64,000 bases of DNA from Lactococcus garvieae (GCF_016027715.1 NZ_CP065691.1:901954-965953); one strand, 5' to 3'. Counted from the first letter of the stretch, positions 1 through 8,312 are shown. Numbers and translations: made by a program. Notes: generated by a model from the letters alone, not told the origin.

Positions 1-1115
1 ACAGCTAAGCCAAGTCCGCCACCAATACAGAGGCTCGCAATACCATAGCGTTTATTTTCACGTTGAAGAGCATGCGCCAAAGTCGTCAAAATACGGGCAC
101 CCGATGAGCCAATAGCATGTCCTAAAGCAATAGCTCCACCATATATATTCACTTTTTCTTCTGGAATATCGAGCTCTTGGTTCACAGCCACACTGGATGA
201 AGCAAAAGCTTCATTGATTTCAAATAAATCAATGTCATCCAAACTAAGATCTGTACGCTCCAAGAGTTGGCGTATCGCTTTAATGGGAGAAACACCCATA
301 ATTTCAGGGTCAATACCGACTTCTTCACTGGCCAGTAATTTTGCCAGAACAGGGAGGTTTTTTGACTCGGCATAATCGTTGCTGGCTAAGATTACTGCTG
401 AAGCTCCGTCGTTCACAGGTGAAGAGTTCCCTGCGGTAACAGTTCCGTTCTCCCTAAAAGCTGTACGCAGAGAACCGAGTTTTTCTAAGGAAGAATTTGC
501 GCGAATCGTTTCATCTTCCGTGATATCTGAAAAAGGAACAATCTCTTTTTCAAAAGCACCGGATTCACGCGCCGCTAAAGCTTTCTCTTGTGAGTGCTGA
601 GCAAACGCATCTTGTGCTTCACGGCTAATCTCAAATTGCTCAGCAATGGTTTCGCCTATCAAGCCCATAGACTCACCATTAAAGGCATCTGTCAAGCCTT
701 CCGACATCATGGTAAGTACTTCTTCGCCAGTTTTGCGGTGACGTAGAGTTGGTGATTGAGACATTGATTCTGTCCCTCCAGCAATTACTACATCTGCTTC
801 CTCGAGTTGCAAAAGTTGTTTAGCGAGAATCACTGCCTTCATACCTGAACCACAAACTTCATTAATCGTTGAAGCAGGTACGTGGTTAGACAAACCACTA
901 TTAATCGAGATTTGACGCGCGATATTTTGACCTGTACCAGCCTGTAGTACATTCCCAAAAATCACTTGTTTCACATCATCTTTAATATCTGCATGGCGTT
1001 CGAGTAAGTTTTTAACGACATGAACACCCAGTTCTGCAGCTGTCTTATCTGACAGAGCACCATCATATTTTCCGACAGGCGTACGAAGCGCATCGATAAT
1101 TACTATTTCTTTCAT
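1..1115 (-). CDS. Acetyl-CoA acetyltransferase (thiolase), C-terminus cut by window edge
   Basis: Condenses two acetyl-CoA to acetoacetyl-CoA, the first step of the mevalonate route to isoprenoids in the cytoplasm. The 371 visible codons are open and collinear with thiolases of about 390 residues, so only some 20 residues lie beyond the left edge. The acyl-accepting cysteine is Cys88 in NEVCGSG, and the C-terminal active-site motif CIGGGLG is the last part visible. The start at 1115 has no Shine-Dalgarno sequence; a promoter ends six bases before the ATG, so the message is probably leaderless. mvaS lies 0.9 kb away on the other strand, which supports a mevalonate role over fatty-acid degradation. 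HMG-CoA reductase may follow beyond the edge, but this cannot be seen. Confidence 0.93.
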   Translation of the reverse strand, partial: MKEIVIIDALRTPVGKYDGALSDKTAAELGVHVVKNLLERHADIKDDVKQVIFGNVLQAGTGQNIARQISINSGLSNHVPASTINEVCGSGMKAVILAKQLLQLEEADVVIAGGTESMSQSPTLRHRKTGEEVLTMMSEGLTDAFNGESMGLIGETIAEQFEISREAQDAFAQHSQEKALAARESGAFEKEIVPFSDITEDETIRANSSLEKLGSLRTAFRENGTVTAGNSSPVNDGASAVILASNDYAESKNLPVLAKLLASEEVGIDPEIMGVSPIKAIRQLLERTDLSLDDIDLFEINEAFASSSVAVNQELDIPEEKVNIYGGAIALGHAIGSSGARILTTLAHALQRENKRYGIASLCIGGGLGLA

Positions 1116-1121
1116 AAGCCA

Positions 1122-1150
1122 ATTCTATATTGATAATGAAATAAAGTCAA
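1122..1150 (-). promoter_or_regulatory. Thiolase promoter, leaderless geometry
   Basis: On the minus strand TTGACT (1150-1145), a 17-base spacer and TAGAAT (1127-1122) are followed by six bases and the thiolase ATG. Transcription should start at or next to the A of the ATG. No purine-rich ribosome site lies before the start. Confidence 0.65.
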
Positions 1151-1302
1151 ATATATTCCACTAGTAGCTCTATATTGCGATTTGTAAAAAGATTTTTTAA
1201 AATAGCATTCAATGAGTTTCATATTAAATGTAGAAATGTAGTTAATTTTTTGTATGCGGAGTAATCATACTGTAACGTATTTTAAAAGAGTAACCAATAT
1301 GA

Positions 1303-1308
1303 TATAAT
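1303..1308 (+). promoter_or_regulatory. -10 box of the toxin transcript
   Basis: A perfect TATAAT lies about 95 bases before the toxin start codon. The -35 region (TTTTAA at a 17-base spacing) is weak. It would give a toxin mRNA of roughly 265 bases ending at the hairpin at 1555-1580. Confidence 0.5.
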
Positions 1309-1355
1309 GACTGGGTAGAAGTTTATGGACGGTAGCCTAACTGGAGGTGATGCTT

Positions 1356-1376
1356 ATGAAAAATTGTAGGCGATAA
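1356..1376 (+). other. Six-codon leader ORF in the toxin mRNA
   Basis: ATG followed by five sense codons (MKNCRR) and TAA, preceded by a very strong ribosome site GGAGGTGAT. GAGGT of that site (1344-1348) can pair with ACCTC (1376-1380). The ORF may be translated to open the downstream structure, or the site may only be a structural element that holds ribosomes away from the toxin start. Translation is unproven. Confidence 0.35.
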
Positions 1377-1403
1377 CCTCACAATACAGAAAGGCGACAA
1401 ATT

Positions 1404-1487
1404 TTGTCGATATATGAAACACTCTCATTGATGATCGCATTTGCGTTATTAATGATTACAGTGGTAAATAAAAACGATAAAAAATAA
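1404..1487 (+). CDS. Type I toxin, holin-like (Hol_Tox/TxpA-like) peptide
   Basis: A 27-residue hydrophobic peptide starting at TTG, with AAGGCG as a moderate ribosome site seven bases upstream. It begins LSIYETLSLMIAFALL, runs through one membrane segment (about residues 9-21) and ends in a charged tail NKNDKK. This matches the putative holin-like toxin family of Gram-positive type I toxin-antitoxin systems, which act on the membrane. It is too short for ordinary gene calling. An antisense RNA promoter and terminators around it complete the module. Family assignment is by eye from the YETLSLMIAF motif, length and context. An accidental ORF is unlikely given the flanking RNA signals. Confidence 0.75.
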   Translation: MSIYETLSLMIAFALLMITVVNKNDKK

Positions 1488-1583
1488 CGTCCAACTTTAG
1501 CGAGTGACGTTATTTTACGTTAATACGAGCTACCGTTCTTAATACGGCTACACGGGACTAGTTACAGCTAGTCCTTTTTATTT
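1478..1583 (-). ncRNA. Antisense antitoxin RNA of the type I module
   Basis: A minus-strand promoter at 1590-1618 should start an RNA near 1583. A hairpin with arms AAAATAACGTC (1481-1491) and GACGTTATTTT (1506-1516), followed on the minus strand by a T run, should end it near 1478. The RNA of about 105 bases would be fully complementary to the 3' end of the toxin mRNA, including the last toxin codons and the 3' element that can pair with the toxin 5' end. Both ends are inferred from signals. Confidence 0.65.
1555..1580 (+). terminator. Terminator of the toxin mRNA
   Basis: GGACTAG, a six-base loop and CTAGTCC are followed by TTTTTA. The hairpin lies about 70 bases past the toxin stop codon, so the toxin mRNA and the antisense RNA overlap tail to tail. 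Confidence 0.75.
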
Positions 1584-1589
1584 ACTTTC

Positions 1590-1618
1590 ATTATAACACC
1601 GCTCTATCGTAATAGCAA
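1590..1618 (-). promoter_or_regulatory. Promoter of the antisense RNA
   Basis: On the minus strand TTGCTA (1618-1613), exactly 17 bases, then a perfect TATAAT (1595-1590). It is clearly stronger than the toxin promoter, as expected for an antitoxin RNA that must stay in excess. Confidence 0.75.
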
Positions 1619-1925
1619 GGGAAATAAAGAAGAACGAAAGACATATAAATCTATTATCACTTCTTCGATCGTTCTTTCAATTTTTCCATTTAAGAAAGTT
1701 TGAAAACCGTAGCGGGTTGCGAAGCTACTTGTTACCATATAGTTTCTCTTTTTCATATCATCTTTATCTTCGGATTGTTTTAACTTCCAAACTGAACGTG
1801 CACCTAGTAAACGAGTCAAGCAACAACGATATGATTTGCTGTATCTCGCACTTGTTCGGCAATGGTGTAGTATCATCACGGGTAATTGAACCGGTACTCA
1901 ATTTATTGCATGAAGTACAAGACAT
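1604..1925 (-). pseudogene. Possible frameshifted small gene, identity unknown
   Basis: ATG at 1925 with GGGGA eight bases upstream opens a frame beginning MSCTSCNKLSTG with a CxxC pair; it stops at 1764. A second frame (to 1604) continues with protein-like composition and contains MKKRNYMVTSSFATRYGF. A single frameshift around 1800 would join them into one protein of about 105 residues. I do not recognise the family. The 3' end overlaps the antisense RNA promoter. Chance ORFs remain a real alternative. Confidence 0.25.
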
Positions 1926-2036
1926 ATTGTTTTCCCCAATCAAATAGTCAAAAGTTTTTTCCAATTTTTAATCTTTTATGTTAAAATTGGAGCTTAAACA
2001 TACAAATTTATAAAGCTTATAAACTGGAGGATATAT

Positions 2037-3188
2037 ATGAATATTGGTATTGATAAACTTGCCTTTTTTGTTCCTGAAACCTATGTAGATATGACTGATT
2101 TGGCAGTAGCACGTGACATCGATCCCGCTAAATTTCATATTGGGATTGGGCAAGACCAGATGGCTGTCAATCCGATTAGCCAGGATCTTATTACCTTTGC
2201 AACCAATGCTGCAGCTGAAATTTTGACTGAAGAAGATAAGCAAGCCATCGACATGGTTATTGTGGGAACGGAGTCTTCTGTTGATGAGTCAAAAGCTTCG
2301 GCTGTGGTCGTCCATGGACTCCTTGATATTCAACCCTTTGCGCGTTCAATTGAACTTAAAGAAGCGTGTTATGCAACAACTGCTGGCTTACAAATGGCTA
2401 AGGACCATGTTCATCGTCATCCAGACCGTAAAGTATTGGTGATTGCTACAGATATTGCCAAATATGGCCTAAATACTGGTGGTGAACCCACCCAAGGAGC
2501 TGGAGCCGTTGCGATGCTTATCACTGCTGAACCTCACATTTTAGCTCTTAATGATGACTCTGTCAGCTTGACCCAAGACATATATGATTTTTGGCGTCCA
2601 TTTGGTGACGCTTATCCTACAGTGGATGGGCAGTTTTCAAATGCCACTTATATTGATGCATTTGCTAAAGTTTGGAAAGAATACGCACGTCGTACTCACT
2701 TAAACTTTGCTGATTTTGCAGCCTTGGCTTTCCATACCCCTTATACAAAAATGGGTAAAAAAGCACTTCTTCCTCAACTGGAAAATGAAAGTGCTGAAGT
2801 TCAAGAACACCTTCTTGCACAATATGAAAAAGGTATCGTTTATAATCGCCGTGTCGGAAATCTTTATACAGGTTCCCTCTATTTAAGTCTTATTTCTCTC
2901 CTTGAAAATGCCGATAACCTAAAAGCAGGTGATAAAATCGGACTGTTCAGCTATGGCTCTGGTACGGTCGCTGAGTTTTTCTCAGGTCAGCTCGTTCCTG
3001 GTTTTGAGCAACATCTTCGCAAGTCAGAACACCAAGCTCTTCTAGACAATCGTAAAAAGCTTTCTATTTCTGAATACGAAGAAATGTTTTCAGAAACTCT
3101 TGATAGTCACGTCGATCAAGTATTCTCTGACAAGTTACGTTTCAGTTTAGCGGAGTTAAAAAATTCTACACGCCTCTATCGAAAATAA
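2037..3188 (+). CDS. mvaS: Hydroxymethylglutaryl-CoA synthase
   Basis: Joins acetyl-CoA and acetoacetyl-CoA to HMG-CoA, the second step of the mevalonate pathway. The 383-residue length is normal for bacterial enzymes. The catalytic triad is visible: Glu79 in VGTESS, the nucleophile Cys111 in LKEACYA, and His233 in AFHTPYTK. The start has an upstream GGAGG. It is monocistronic, ends at a strong bidirectional hairpin, and is divergent from the thiolase across the toxin-antitoxin locus. Lactococci are known to use mevalonate for isoprenoids, so this gene should be essential. Confidence 0.96.
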   Translation: MNIGIDKLAFFVPETYVDMTDLAVARDIDPAKFHIGIGQDQMAVNPISQDLITFATNAAAEILTEEDKQAIDMVIVGTESSVDESKASAVVVHGLLDIQPFARSIELKEACYATTAGLQMAKDHVHRHPDRKVLVIATDIAKYGLNTGGEPTQGAGAVAMLITAEPHILALNDDSVSLTQDIYDFWRPFGDAYPTVDGQFSNATYIDAFAKVWKEYARRTHLNFADFAALAFHTPYTKMGKKALLPQLENESAEVQEHLLAQYEKGIVYNRRVGNLYTGSLYLSLISLLENADNLKAGDKIGLFSYGSGTVAEFFSGQLVPGFEQHLRKSEHQALLDNRKKLSISEYEEMFSETLDSHVDQVFSDKLRFSLAELKNSTRLYRK

Positions 3189-3190
3189 AT

Positions 3191-3218
3191 AAAAAAAAGA
3201 ACCCGTGGTTCTTTTTTT
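3191..3218. terminator. Bidirectional terminator between mvaS and the SDR gene
   Basis: AAAAAAAAGAACC, CGT loop, GGTTCTTTTTTT. A and T runs on both sides let it serve the two convergent genes. Confidence 0.85.
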
Positions 3219-3220
3219 AT

Positions 3221-4015
3221 TTAGAAAATTGTCGGTACCAAACCACCGTCCATACGAAGCGCTTCACCTGAGAAAGCACCTGCAAGAGGGCTTGCCACAT
3301 AAGCTACAAAATTTCCAATTTCTTCTGGATAGATTAAACGTTGAATCGTTGAAGTGGGACGATTATTTAACATGAACATTTTACTTCTTTCTTCAAGAGA
3401 AGCTACCTCTGGATAAAGTGAGGCTAAGAGGCTTTCTACGCCTTCTGTCAATGTAGAGCCTGGCATGACGGTATTGATAGTCACAGTGCTGCCCACTGTT
3501 TCACGGCTTAATGATTTGGCTAAAGACAGATTCATTGTTTTGGTCATCGAGTAATGTGGCATCTCTGGACTCGGCATAATTGCCGCTTCGGAAGCAATGA
3601 AGACAACTCGTCCATTGGCATTTTTTTCAAGCATCTTAGGAAGATAGAATTTTGTGAGCGCAATTCCTGCGATCGAATTAACTTCGAAATAGCGGCGCCA
3701 TTCATCTAACTCTATTTCTTCAAATTTCGCATCATTGAATATCGCCATGTTATTAATTAAAATATCCACTTCTGGAAAAGCTCTAAAGAGAACTTGCCGT
3801 TCGTTTTCTACAGACAAATCATAGGCTGCTGGATAGAATTCTCTCTGAGGAAATTTTTTTCTGAGTTGATCAACGACCTTCTCGACAACCTCAATGGAGC
3901 GACCATTAATGATGACATTTGTCCCTTCAGCAGCTAGACTCTCAGCAATCGCACGACCAATACCTTTTGTTGATCCTGAGACTAAAGCGAGTTTGTTTGT
4001 TAATTTTAAATCCAT
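3221..4015 (-). CDS. SDR family NAD(P)-dependent oxidoreductase
   Basis: A 264-residue classical short-chain dehydrogenase. The cofactor motif SGSTKGIGRA sits near residue 14, the NNMAIF motif replaces the usual NNAG, a catalytic serine lies in FIASEA, and the active-site YSMTK follows. The C-terminal MDGGLVPT is typical. The substrate cannot be told from sequence. It has its own extended -10 promoter and stands alone. AAAGGA supports the chosen start. Confidence 0.88.
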   Translation of the reverse strand: MDLKLTNKLALVSGSTKGIGRAIAESLAAEGTNVIINGRSIEVVEKVVDQLRKKFPQREFYPAAYDLSVENERQVLFRAFPEVDILINNMAIFNDAKFEEIELDEWRRYFEVNSIAGIALTKFYLPKMLEKNANGRVVFIASEAAIMPSPEMPHYSMTKTMNLSLAKSLSRETVGSTVTINTVMPGSTLTEGVESLLASLYPEVASLEERSKMFMLNNRPTSTIQRLIYPEEIGNFVAYVASPLAGAFSGEALRMDGGLVPTIF

Positions 4016-4075
4016 TTTTTATTTTTCCTTTCGTTTCCGCATAACTTTACTGCTACATAATAGTGTATGGTTCTT

Positions 4076-4084
4076 ATTATAACA
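4076..4084 (-). promoter_or_regulatory. Extended -10 promoter of the SDR gene
   Basis: Minus strand TGTTATAAT: a perfect -10 hexamer (4081-4076) with the TG extension. No good -35 is seen, as is common for extended -10 promoters. About 60 bases of leader precede the gene. Confidence 0.5.
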
Positions 4085-4157
4085 CTTGTAAGTCTTCCCC
4101 CTTCTCTGTTGAGTTTCTAAACTCTTGTTCAAAAGAGAAGGCCATTCATTAACATTA

Positions 4158-4200
4158 AAAAGTTCTACCAACATCTTACGTTTTGGTAGAACTTCTGTTT
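4158..4200 (-). terminator. Terminator of the LPXTG protein gene
   Basis: Arms AAGTTCTACCAA and TTGGTAGAACTT around an 11-base loop, followed on the minus strand by TTT. It sits just after the surface-protein stop codon. Confidence 0.8.
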
Positions 4201-4236
4201 TTCCTATAGTTTCTTAAAATCGGTAGCTGTGCCTAC

Positions 4237-7038
4237 TTATCTTTTACGGCCTCTAAACTTTGTTACTCCAAAGGTAAAGAGAGCGAGAACGATTAAGATT
4301 ATACCTAGAGTTGCAACAGCTTTTGTACTTCCTTCTCCTGTCTCTGGAAGCATTTGATCTGTTGTTTTTGTGACTTCTTTCCATATGTTTTTTATCTTCA
4401 CTAGACTAAATGTATCTCCACTTTGAGGTGGGGTTGTTTTTTCTGGCGTGTGATAAATATTTTTGAAGTGTAGGGGATGCTCATAGGTCGGTGTTGCGAC
4501 AAGTTGGCCCTTCTTGTCTTCTACCTTCACATGTATCTTATAAGCGGAAGAGTCGTAAGTTATCTGTGCATCTTTACCTTGCTGTTCACGTATCACATAG
4601 TCATAGTTCCCCGCTTTGGTATAAGATATTTTGTCAAAATGAATCTGGCCGGATGTATCATTGGTTGCGGTTTGAATGACTTTATCTGTGTCGTCTAATA
4701 GCTCAAAAGTAAATTCTTTATCTTGAAGTTTCTTACCAGTAAGCTCTTTTGTGGCCTTAAAATCAATCGTTGTGCTTATCGGTTGATAGGAGTTTCTAAA
4801 AGCAGCCTCACTCTCTCCCGTTGCGCTAGCAAGCAACTGTCCATTTTCTTCTTTAACATGTACCGTCACTTGATGACTGGCCGAGTCATAGTCGATTGTT
4901 TTATCAAGCCCAGTTTTTTCTCTTATTGTATACGCGTAATCTCCCACACTGGTGTATTCTATTTTATCAAATACAACTTGTCCAGCGGCATCGTTGGTAG
5001 CGGTTTGAATGACTTGTCCTGTATCATCCAAGAGTTCAAAAGTAAACTCATCAGCTAGGAGAGAGCGTCCACTCAGGTGTTTTGCTGCTTGAATCTGATA
5101 GCTTGCACTTTTTGATGGATCAGGGACAACAGCCAACTTTGGTGTGCCGATTGTATCATAGCGATTTTGGTTATGTGGATCCTTATAGAACAGTTTAGCT
5201 CCGGTATCCTCATCATCGATTCCTCGCTCAGAGTCATAAATATCTGTTCCTTTTTCGCTCGTATCGGCATTGGTAGGGTAATATGTATCTTGTGCGACTT
5301 GACGATATTCGTCTTTCAGTACTAAGGGAATATTAATGGTTGGATAGCCATCGGGAGCATAGTCATAAAGATCCCCAAGATCCCATACAATCGTTTGCTC
5401 TTCTCCCTTTTCTTCATAATTTCCTTCAATTGTGACGCCTTGAGGCAAAGTTGCATTTTCTGGCACATAATAGTACTTGCTCACTTTATCTCTAAGTACT
5501 GACTCTCGGCCTCCGGGGAACAGAGTGGAGTTGAGGAGTAAGTCGCTTAAATAAGTTTTTCCTGCCCCGACATTATCTGCGGGAACCTCAAGATAATTTT
5601 GAGGGTCGTTAGCCATGGACTTGAGGATAGCGCTATTTGCCATATAATCGATAGTCAGCATTTCGGCACCCATACCTGCTGCTTCATATGTCGAACCATT
5701 TACATGGCTAAGATAGCTTGTATCAATATCATGGCGTTGATAGGTCCCTGACGGTTCTCCTTCTATCTGGACAGGGTCATTGCTGGTAATAGCTTCAGAC
5801 ATTGCCAAAATTCGTCCATCTGTCTGGCCAAAGGAAACTATCCCGCCTCCGCCAGCCCAACCTACTCTCATCGTCGCTGTACTCTGAGGGACACCGTCAG
5901 ATAGAAAGACTACCATTGCTCCTTTAGTGGCCTTCGCTGTATCACTGCGTGATTGTAAAAGATTATAGGCCATGCTCAAGCCATACTGGTAATCCGTTTG
6001 TGGTGTGGTAAAAAGGCGTGGAAGCATGTCTTCCATGGCGGCTTTGTTTTCCGCAACGCTGTTCGTCCAACCTACTGTGGAATTATAAGACCCCACAATA
6101 GTGCCACTTGCATCTACACTTGTTCCTGTAGAAGGTCCAAAATACCCTTTTGCGGCATTTTGTGAAACCAGATTATCTCTGAAATTTTTCATCCGTTCAG
6201 AATTATAATTCAAATGTTCAAGCATGGTAGAATCTCTGATGGAGAATGGAACGAGGGCCACCCTGTTTTCAGGGTGCTCTTGAAGTAGATTAGATGTTAC
6301 CTCTGTAATAGCTTCTTTAGATAGCATCCATCGATCATAACAGCCTTCACTTTCGTCACCGTGTACCCAGACACCGGGTTCTGCTTTACCGGATACTTTC
6401 GCTCCAGCATCCCAATGACTGATACGCACATAGTTTCCTCCCTCCATCTTGAAATGGTAAGGAATATATTTTGCCGTACTTTGGGTGAACTGCTCAAAGA
6501 GATGAACCGGTGTTGTACCGATCACTTCCCACTGGTCTACATCCGCATTGTATACAGTGAGGGTATTGTCATTATTGGTATACACTTTGGCTTTATCTGC
6601 ATTTGCTTCTGGTTCTGAAGTTTGTCGAAGAGGCTCAAGATAGAAATGATCCTGATTAAGACAAGAACTTGAAAACAGGGGATAGCCCTCATAACCAGCT
6701 ATGTTTGCATTGTCCGTATAGGTCATATCCATACTGCCTGAGCGGTCGAGCACAAACACGACATCCATAGGTCCTGATAGACTCGACCCGTTTACTTTTA
6801 AGAGAAGGTTTGCTTCGTATGCTTCTTGATTCGTCCACCACGCTTCTTTTTCTACTATACGAGCTGTGTTACTCCCTTTATCGCGTATAGGGTCTTCTTT
6901 TTGGACTGCCGCTTGCTTTACTTTATCCGCACTTACATGTTGCTTTGTACTGTTTTTATAAAGTAAACCTGTAGCAAACAGCCCTATTGTTATCATCACT
7001 AGTGTAAAAACTTTTAACACTTTTCTTAAATGTTTCAT
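4237..7038 (-). CDS. LPXTG-anchored surface adhesin with VWA and two isopeptide pilin-type domains
   Basis: A 933-residue secreted protein for covalent attachment to peptidoglycan by sortase. A signal peptide spans about residues 1-35. A von Willebrand A domain follows with MIDAS residues Asp98, Ser100 and Ser102 in DRSGSM and a second site in FLSDGVPQS. Two tandem Spy0128/FctA-like domains cover roughly 675-775 and 780-880. Each has a lysine in the first strand (AAKHLSG, ATKELTG), a glutamate in TIREK or VIREQ, and a terminal asparagine in FRNSYQ or FKNIYH, the residues of Lys-Asn isopeptide bonds. The sorting signal LPETG is at 897-901, followed by a membrane segment and RGRKR. The architecture fits a tip adhesin or minor pilin, but no backbone pilin or sortase gene lies nearby. 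The ligand is unknown. Confidence 0.9.
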   Translation of the reverse strand: MKHLRKVLKVFTLVMITIGLFATGLLYKNSTKQHVSADKVKQAAVQKEDPIRDKGSNTARIVEKEAWWTNQEAYEANLLLKVNGSSLSGPMDVVFVLDRSGSMDMTYTDNANIAGYEGYPLFSSSCLNQDHFYLEPLRQTSEPEANADKAKVYTNNDNTLTVYNADVDQWEVIGTTPVHLFEQFTQSTAKYIPYHFKMEGGNYVRISHWDAGAKVSGKAEPGVWVHGDESEGCYDRWMLSKEAITEVTSNLLQEHPENRVALVPFSIRDSTMLEHLNYNSERMKNFRDNLVSQNAAKGYFGPSTGTSVDASGTIVGSYNSTVGWTNSVAENKAAMEDMLPRLFTTPQTDYQYGLSMAYNLLQSRSDTAKATKGAMVVFLSDGVPQSTATMRVGWAGGGGIVSFGQTDGRILAMSEAITSNDPVQIEGEPSGTYQRHDIDTSYLSHVNGSTYEAAGMGAEMLTIDYMANSAILKSMANDPQNYLEVPADNVGAGKTYLSDLLLNSTLFPGGRESVLRDKVSKYYYVPENATLPQGVTIEGNYEEKGEEQTIVWDLGDLYDYAPDGYPTINIPLVLKDEYRQVAQDTYYPTNADTSEKGTDIYDSERGIDDEDTGAKLFYKDPHNQNRYDTIGTPKLAVVPDPSKSASYQIQAAKHLSGRSLLADEFTFELLDDTGQVIQTATNDAAGQVVFDKIEYTSVGDYAYTIREKTGLDKTIDYDSASHQVTVHVKEENGQLLASATGESEAAFRNSYQPISTTIDFKATKELTGKKLQDKEFTFELLDDTDKVIQTATNDTSGQIHFDKISYTKAGNYDYVIREQQGKDAQITYDSSAYKIHVKVEDKKGQLVATPTYEHPLHFKNIYHTPEKTTPPQSGDTFSLVKIKNIWKEVTKTTDQMLPETGEGSTKAVATLGIILIVLALFTFGVTKFRGRKR

Positions 7039-7390
7039 GCTTTCACCATTCCTTCTGTCCTCTTTAAACTGAGGGCAAAACCTTTCTTTTTATTTTTTTC
7101 ATTTAAATAACTGATGGACTTTCTTCTGGCTCCATCTCCCGATGATTTTCCCCTCTCTTCCTTTTATTGAAGCCTCGTTGTTGGCTGCATGTGATTATTC
7201 TTTTAAAATGGTATTTTCTTAGAATAATCTTCTTTTTTTATAATTTTAGAATACATCAAAATAAAAAGGAGTTCAATTATTTATTATCTTATATTCCATA
7301 CACAATTTTTATAGTTTTAATAATAGATAAGAAACCTAGAGAGAAAACCTTGTTTTTTAAACTTTTCAATGAACTCTCCAAATAATAAGC
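7039..7390. other. AT-rich intergenic region upstream of the LPXTG gene
   Basis: About 350 bases without a supported gene. It must hold the adhesin promoter, since the message starts here, but no promoter could be picked with confidence. A 72-codon plus-strand frame at 7167-7385 has no ribosome site and a composition typical of translated AT-rich noncoding DNA. Confidence 0.5.
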
Positions 7391-7408
7391 CGTCCTATAA
7401 ATAGGACG
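7391..7408. repeat. Perfect 18-bp inverted repeat
   Basis: CGTCCTAT AA ATAGGACG, found once. It lies between a bidirectional terminator and the adhesin upstream region. It could be a DNA operator or a small RNA hairpin; no T run follows, so it is probably not a terminator. Confidence 0.5.
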
Positions 7409-7431
7409 AAATCTTCAAAATCACAAAATAA

Positions 7432-7461
7432 AAAACTACTAATTTTTAACTTAGTAGTTTT
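7432..7461. terminator. Terminator of the GntR gene
   Basis: AAAACTACTAA, an eight-base loop and TTAGTAGTTTT with A and T runs on both sides. Confidence 0.8.
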
Positions 7462-7496
7462 TTATTTTATAATTATCACATCAATCTGCTTTGCCT

Positions 7497-8210
7497 TTAA
7501 CTATTAAAAATAACTGTTTCAAAATTAAAGCTATCGGGCAAATGACGGGCAATAGAATACTCAAAGATGCGTCCATCATCTAAGTTTGCTACTTGTTCAA
7601 CCTGCATCAAAAAATCCGTATCCTGTAAATGCATGGTCTTTTTTTCTAGCTCATTTGGTCGCACACCTTTCACATTTAGGAAGGAACTTTGAATGACAAG
7701 TCCTAATTCTTCAATAATATATTTGTATATTGAACCCACTAAATGAGAGTATTTTAATTGCGGAATTATGGAAATGGGCATGTAAGTATATTCAATGATG
7801 GTAGGCACTTCTTCCACATACCTCACGCGCTCAATACGATAGATAAAATCATCTGTTTCTATCGATAATTTTTGTGCAATATCAACACTAGGATGCTCGA
7901 TTTCAAATGTCAAAATCTTAGACTCCATCTGACCCATGTGGCGCTTAGAGGATCCTTCCACTGCATACAGATGTGCTTTTTTCCCTTTGGTCCAGTCTTT
8001 GACTATCGTGCCATAACCACGTCGTCGTATGAGAAAACCTTCAGATACAAGAATATCCAAGGCTTTTTTTACGGTCATTAAACTTGCATCATATGCTTTA
8101 ACGAGTGTATTTCCATCCTGAATCCTAGAATTAATAGGATATTCACCAGACAAAATTTTTCCCTTAACATCTTCATAAATAACTAAATATTTGGGCTGTT
8201 TCTTTTTCAT
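7497..8210 (-). CDS. GntR/HutC family transcriptional regulator
   Basis: A 237-residue regulator with an N-terminal winged helix-turn-helix (about residues 1-72; KKALDILVSEGFLIRRRGYGT is the wing) and a C-terminal UTRA effector domain (about 90-232). The chosen start has GAGG upstream. It lies downstream of the two genes it most plausibly controls, DUF7916-like and Gfo/Idh, with a terminator hairpin between. The effector would be a sugar or sugar phosphate by analogy with UTRA proteins, but this is inference. Confidence 0.9.
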   Translation of the reverse strand: MKKKQPKYLVIYEDVKGKILSGEYPINSRIQDGNTLVKAYDASLMTVKKALDILVSEGFLIRRRGYGTIVKDWTKGKKAHLYAVEGSSKRHMGQMESKILTFEIEHPSVDIAQKLSIETDDFIYRIERVRYVEEVPTIIEYTYMPISIIPQLKYSHLVGSIYKYIIEELGLVIQSSFLNVKGVRPNELEKKTMHLQDTDFLMQVEQVANLDDGRIFEYSIARHLPDSFNFETVIFNS

Positions 8211-8268
8211 ATACCGACCTCATAAACTAACATTCTTATCATTATGGCACAATATTTGAGGAAAATAA

Positions 8269-8310
8269 AGTAAAAATCATAAGCTTTTTTTCACTTATGA
8301 TTTTTTACTT
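8269..8310. terminator. Hairpin after the DUF7916-like gene
   Basis: Long near-perfect arms, AAGTAAAAATCATAAG and CTTATGATTTTTTACTT, just past the stop codon at 8313. It would end the two-gene transcript or reduce readthrough into the GntR gene. Confidence 0.7.
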
Positions 8311-8312
8311 CA

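Noticed and set aside
379-600. 73-codon plus-strand ORF in the thiolase region
   Set aside because: The minus-strand thiolase frame is uninterrupted and carries both active-site motifs.
4097-4140. Inverted pair CTTCTCT/AGAGAAG between SDR and LPXTG genes
   Set aside because: Long loop, no T run, and a clear terminator lies next to it.
4723-5058. 111-codon plus-strand ORF
   Set aside because: Antisense shadow of the isopeptide domains of the LPXTG protein.
7167-7385. 72-codon plus-strand ORF upstream of the LPXTG gene
   Set aside because: No ribosome site, phenylalanine/isoleucine-rich composition expected from AT-rich noncoding DNA, and no recognisable domain.
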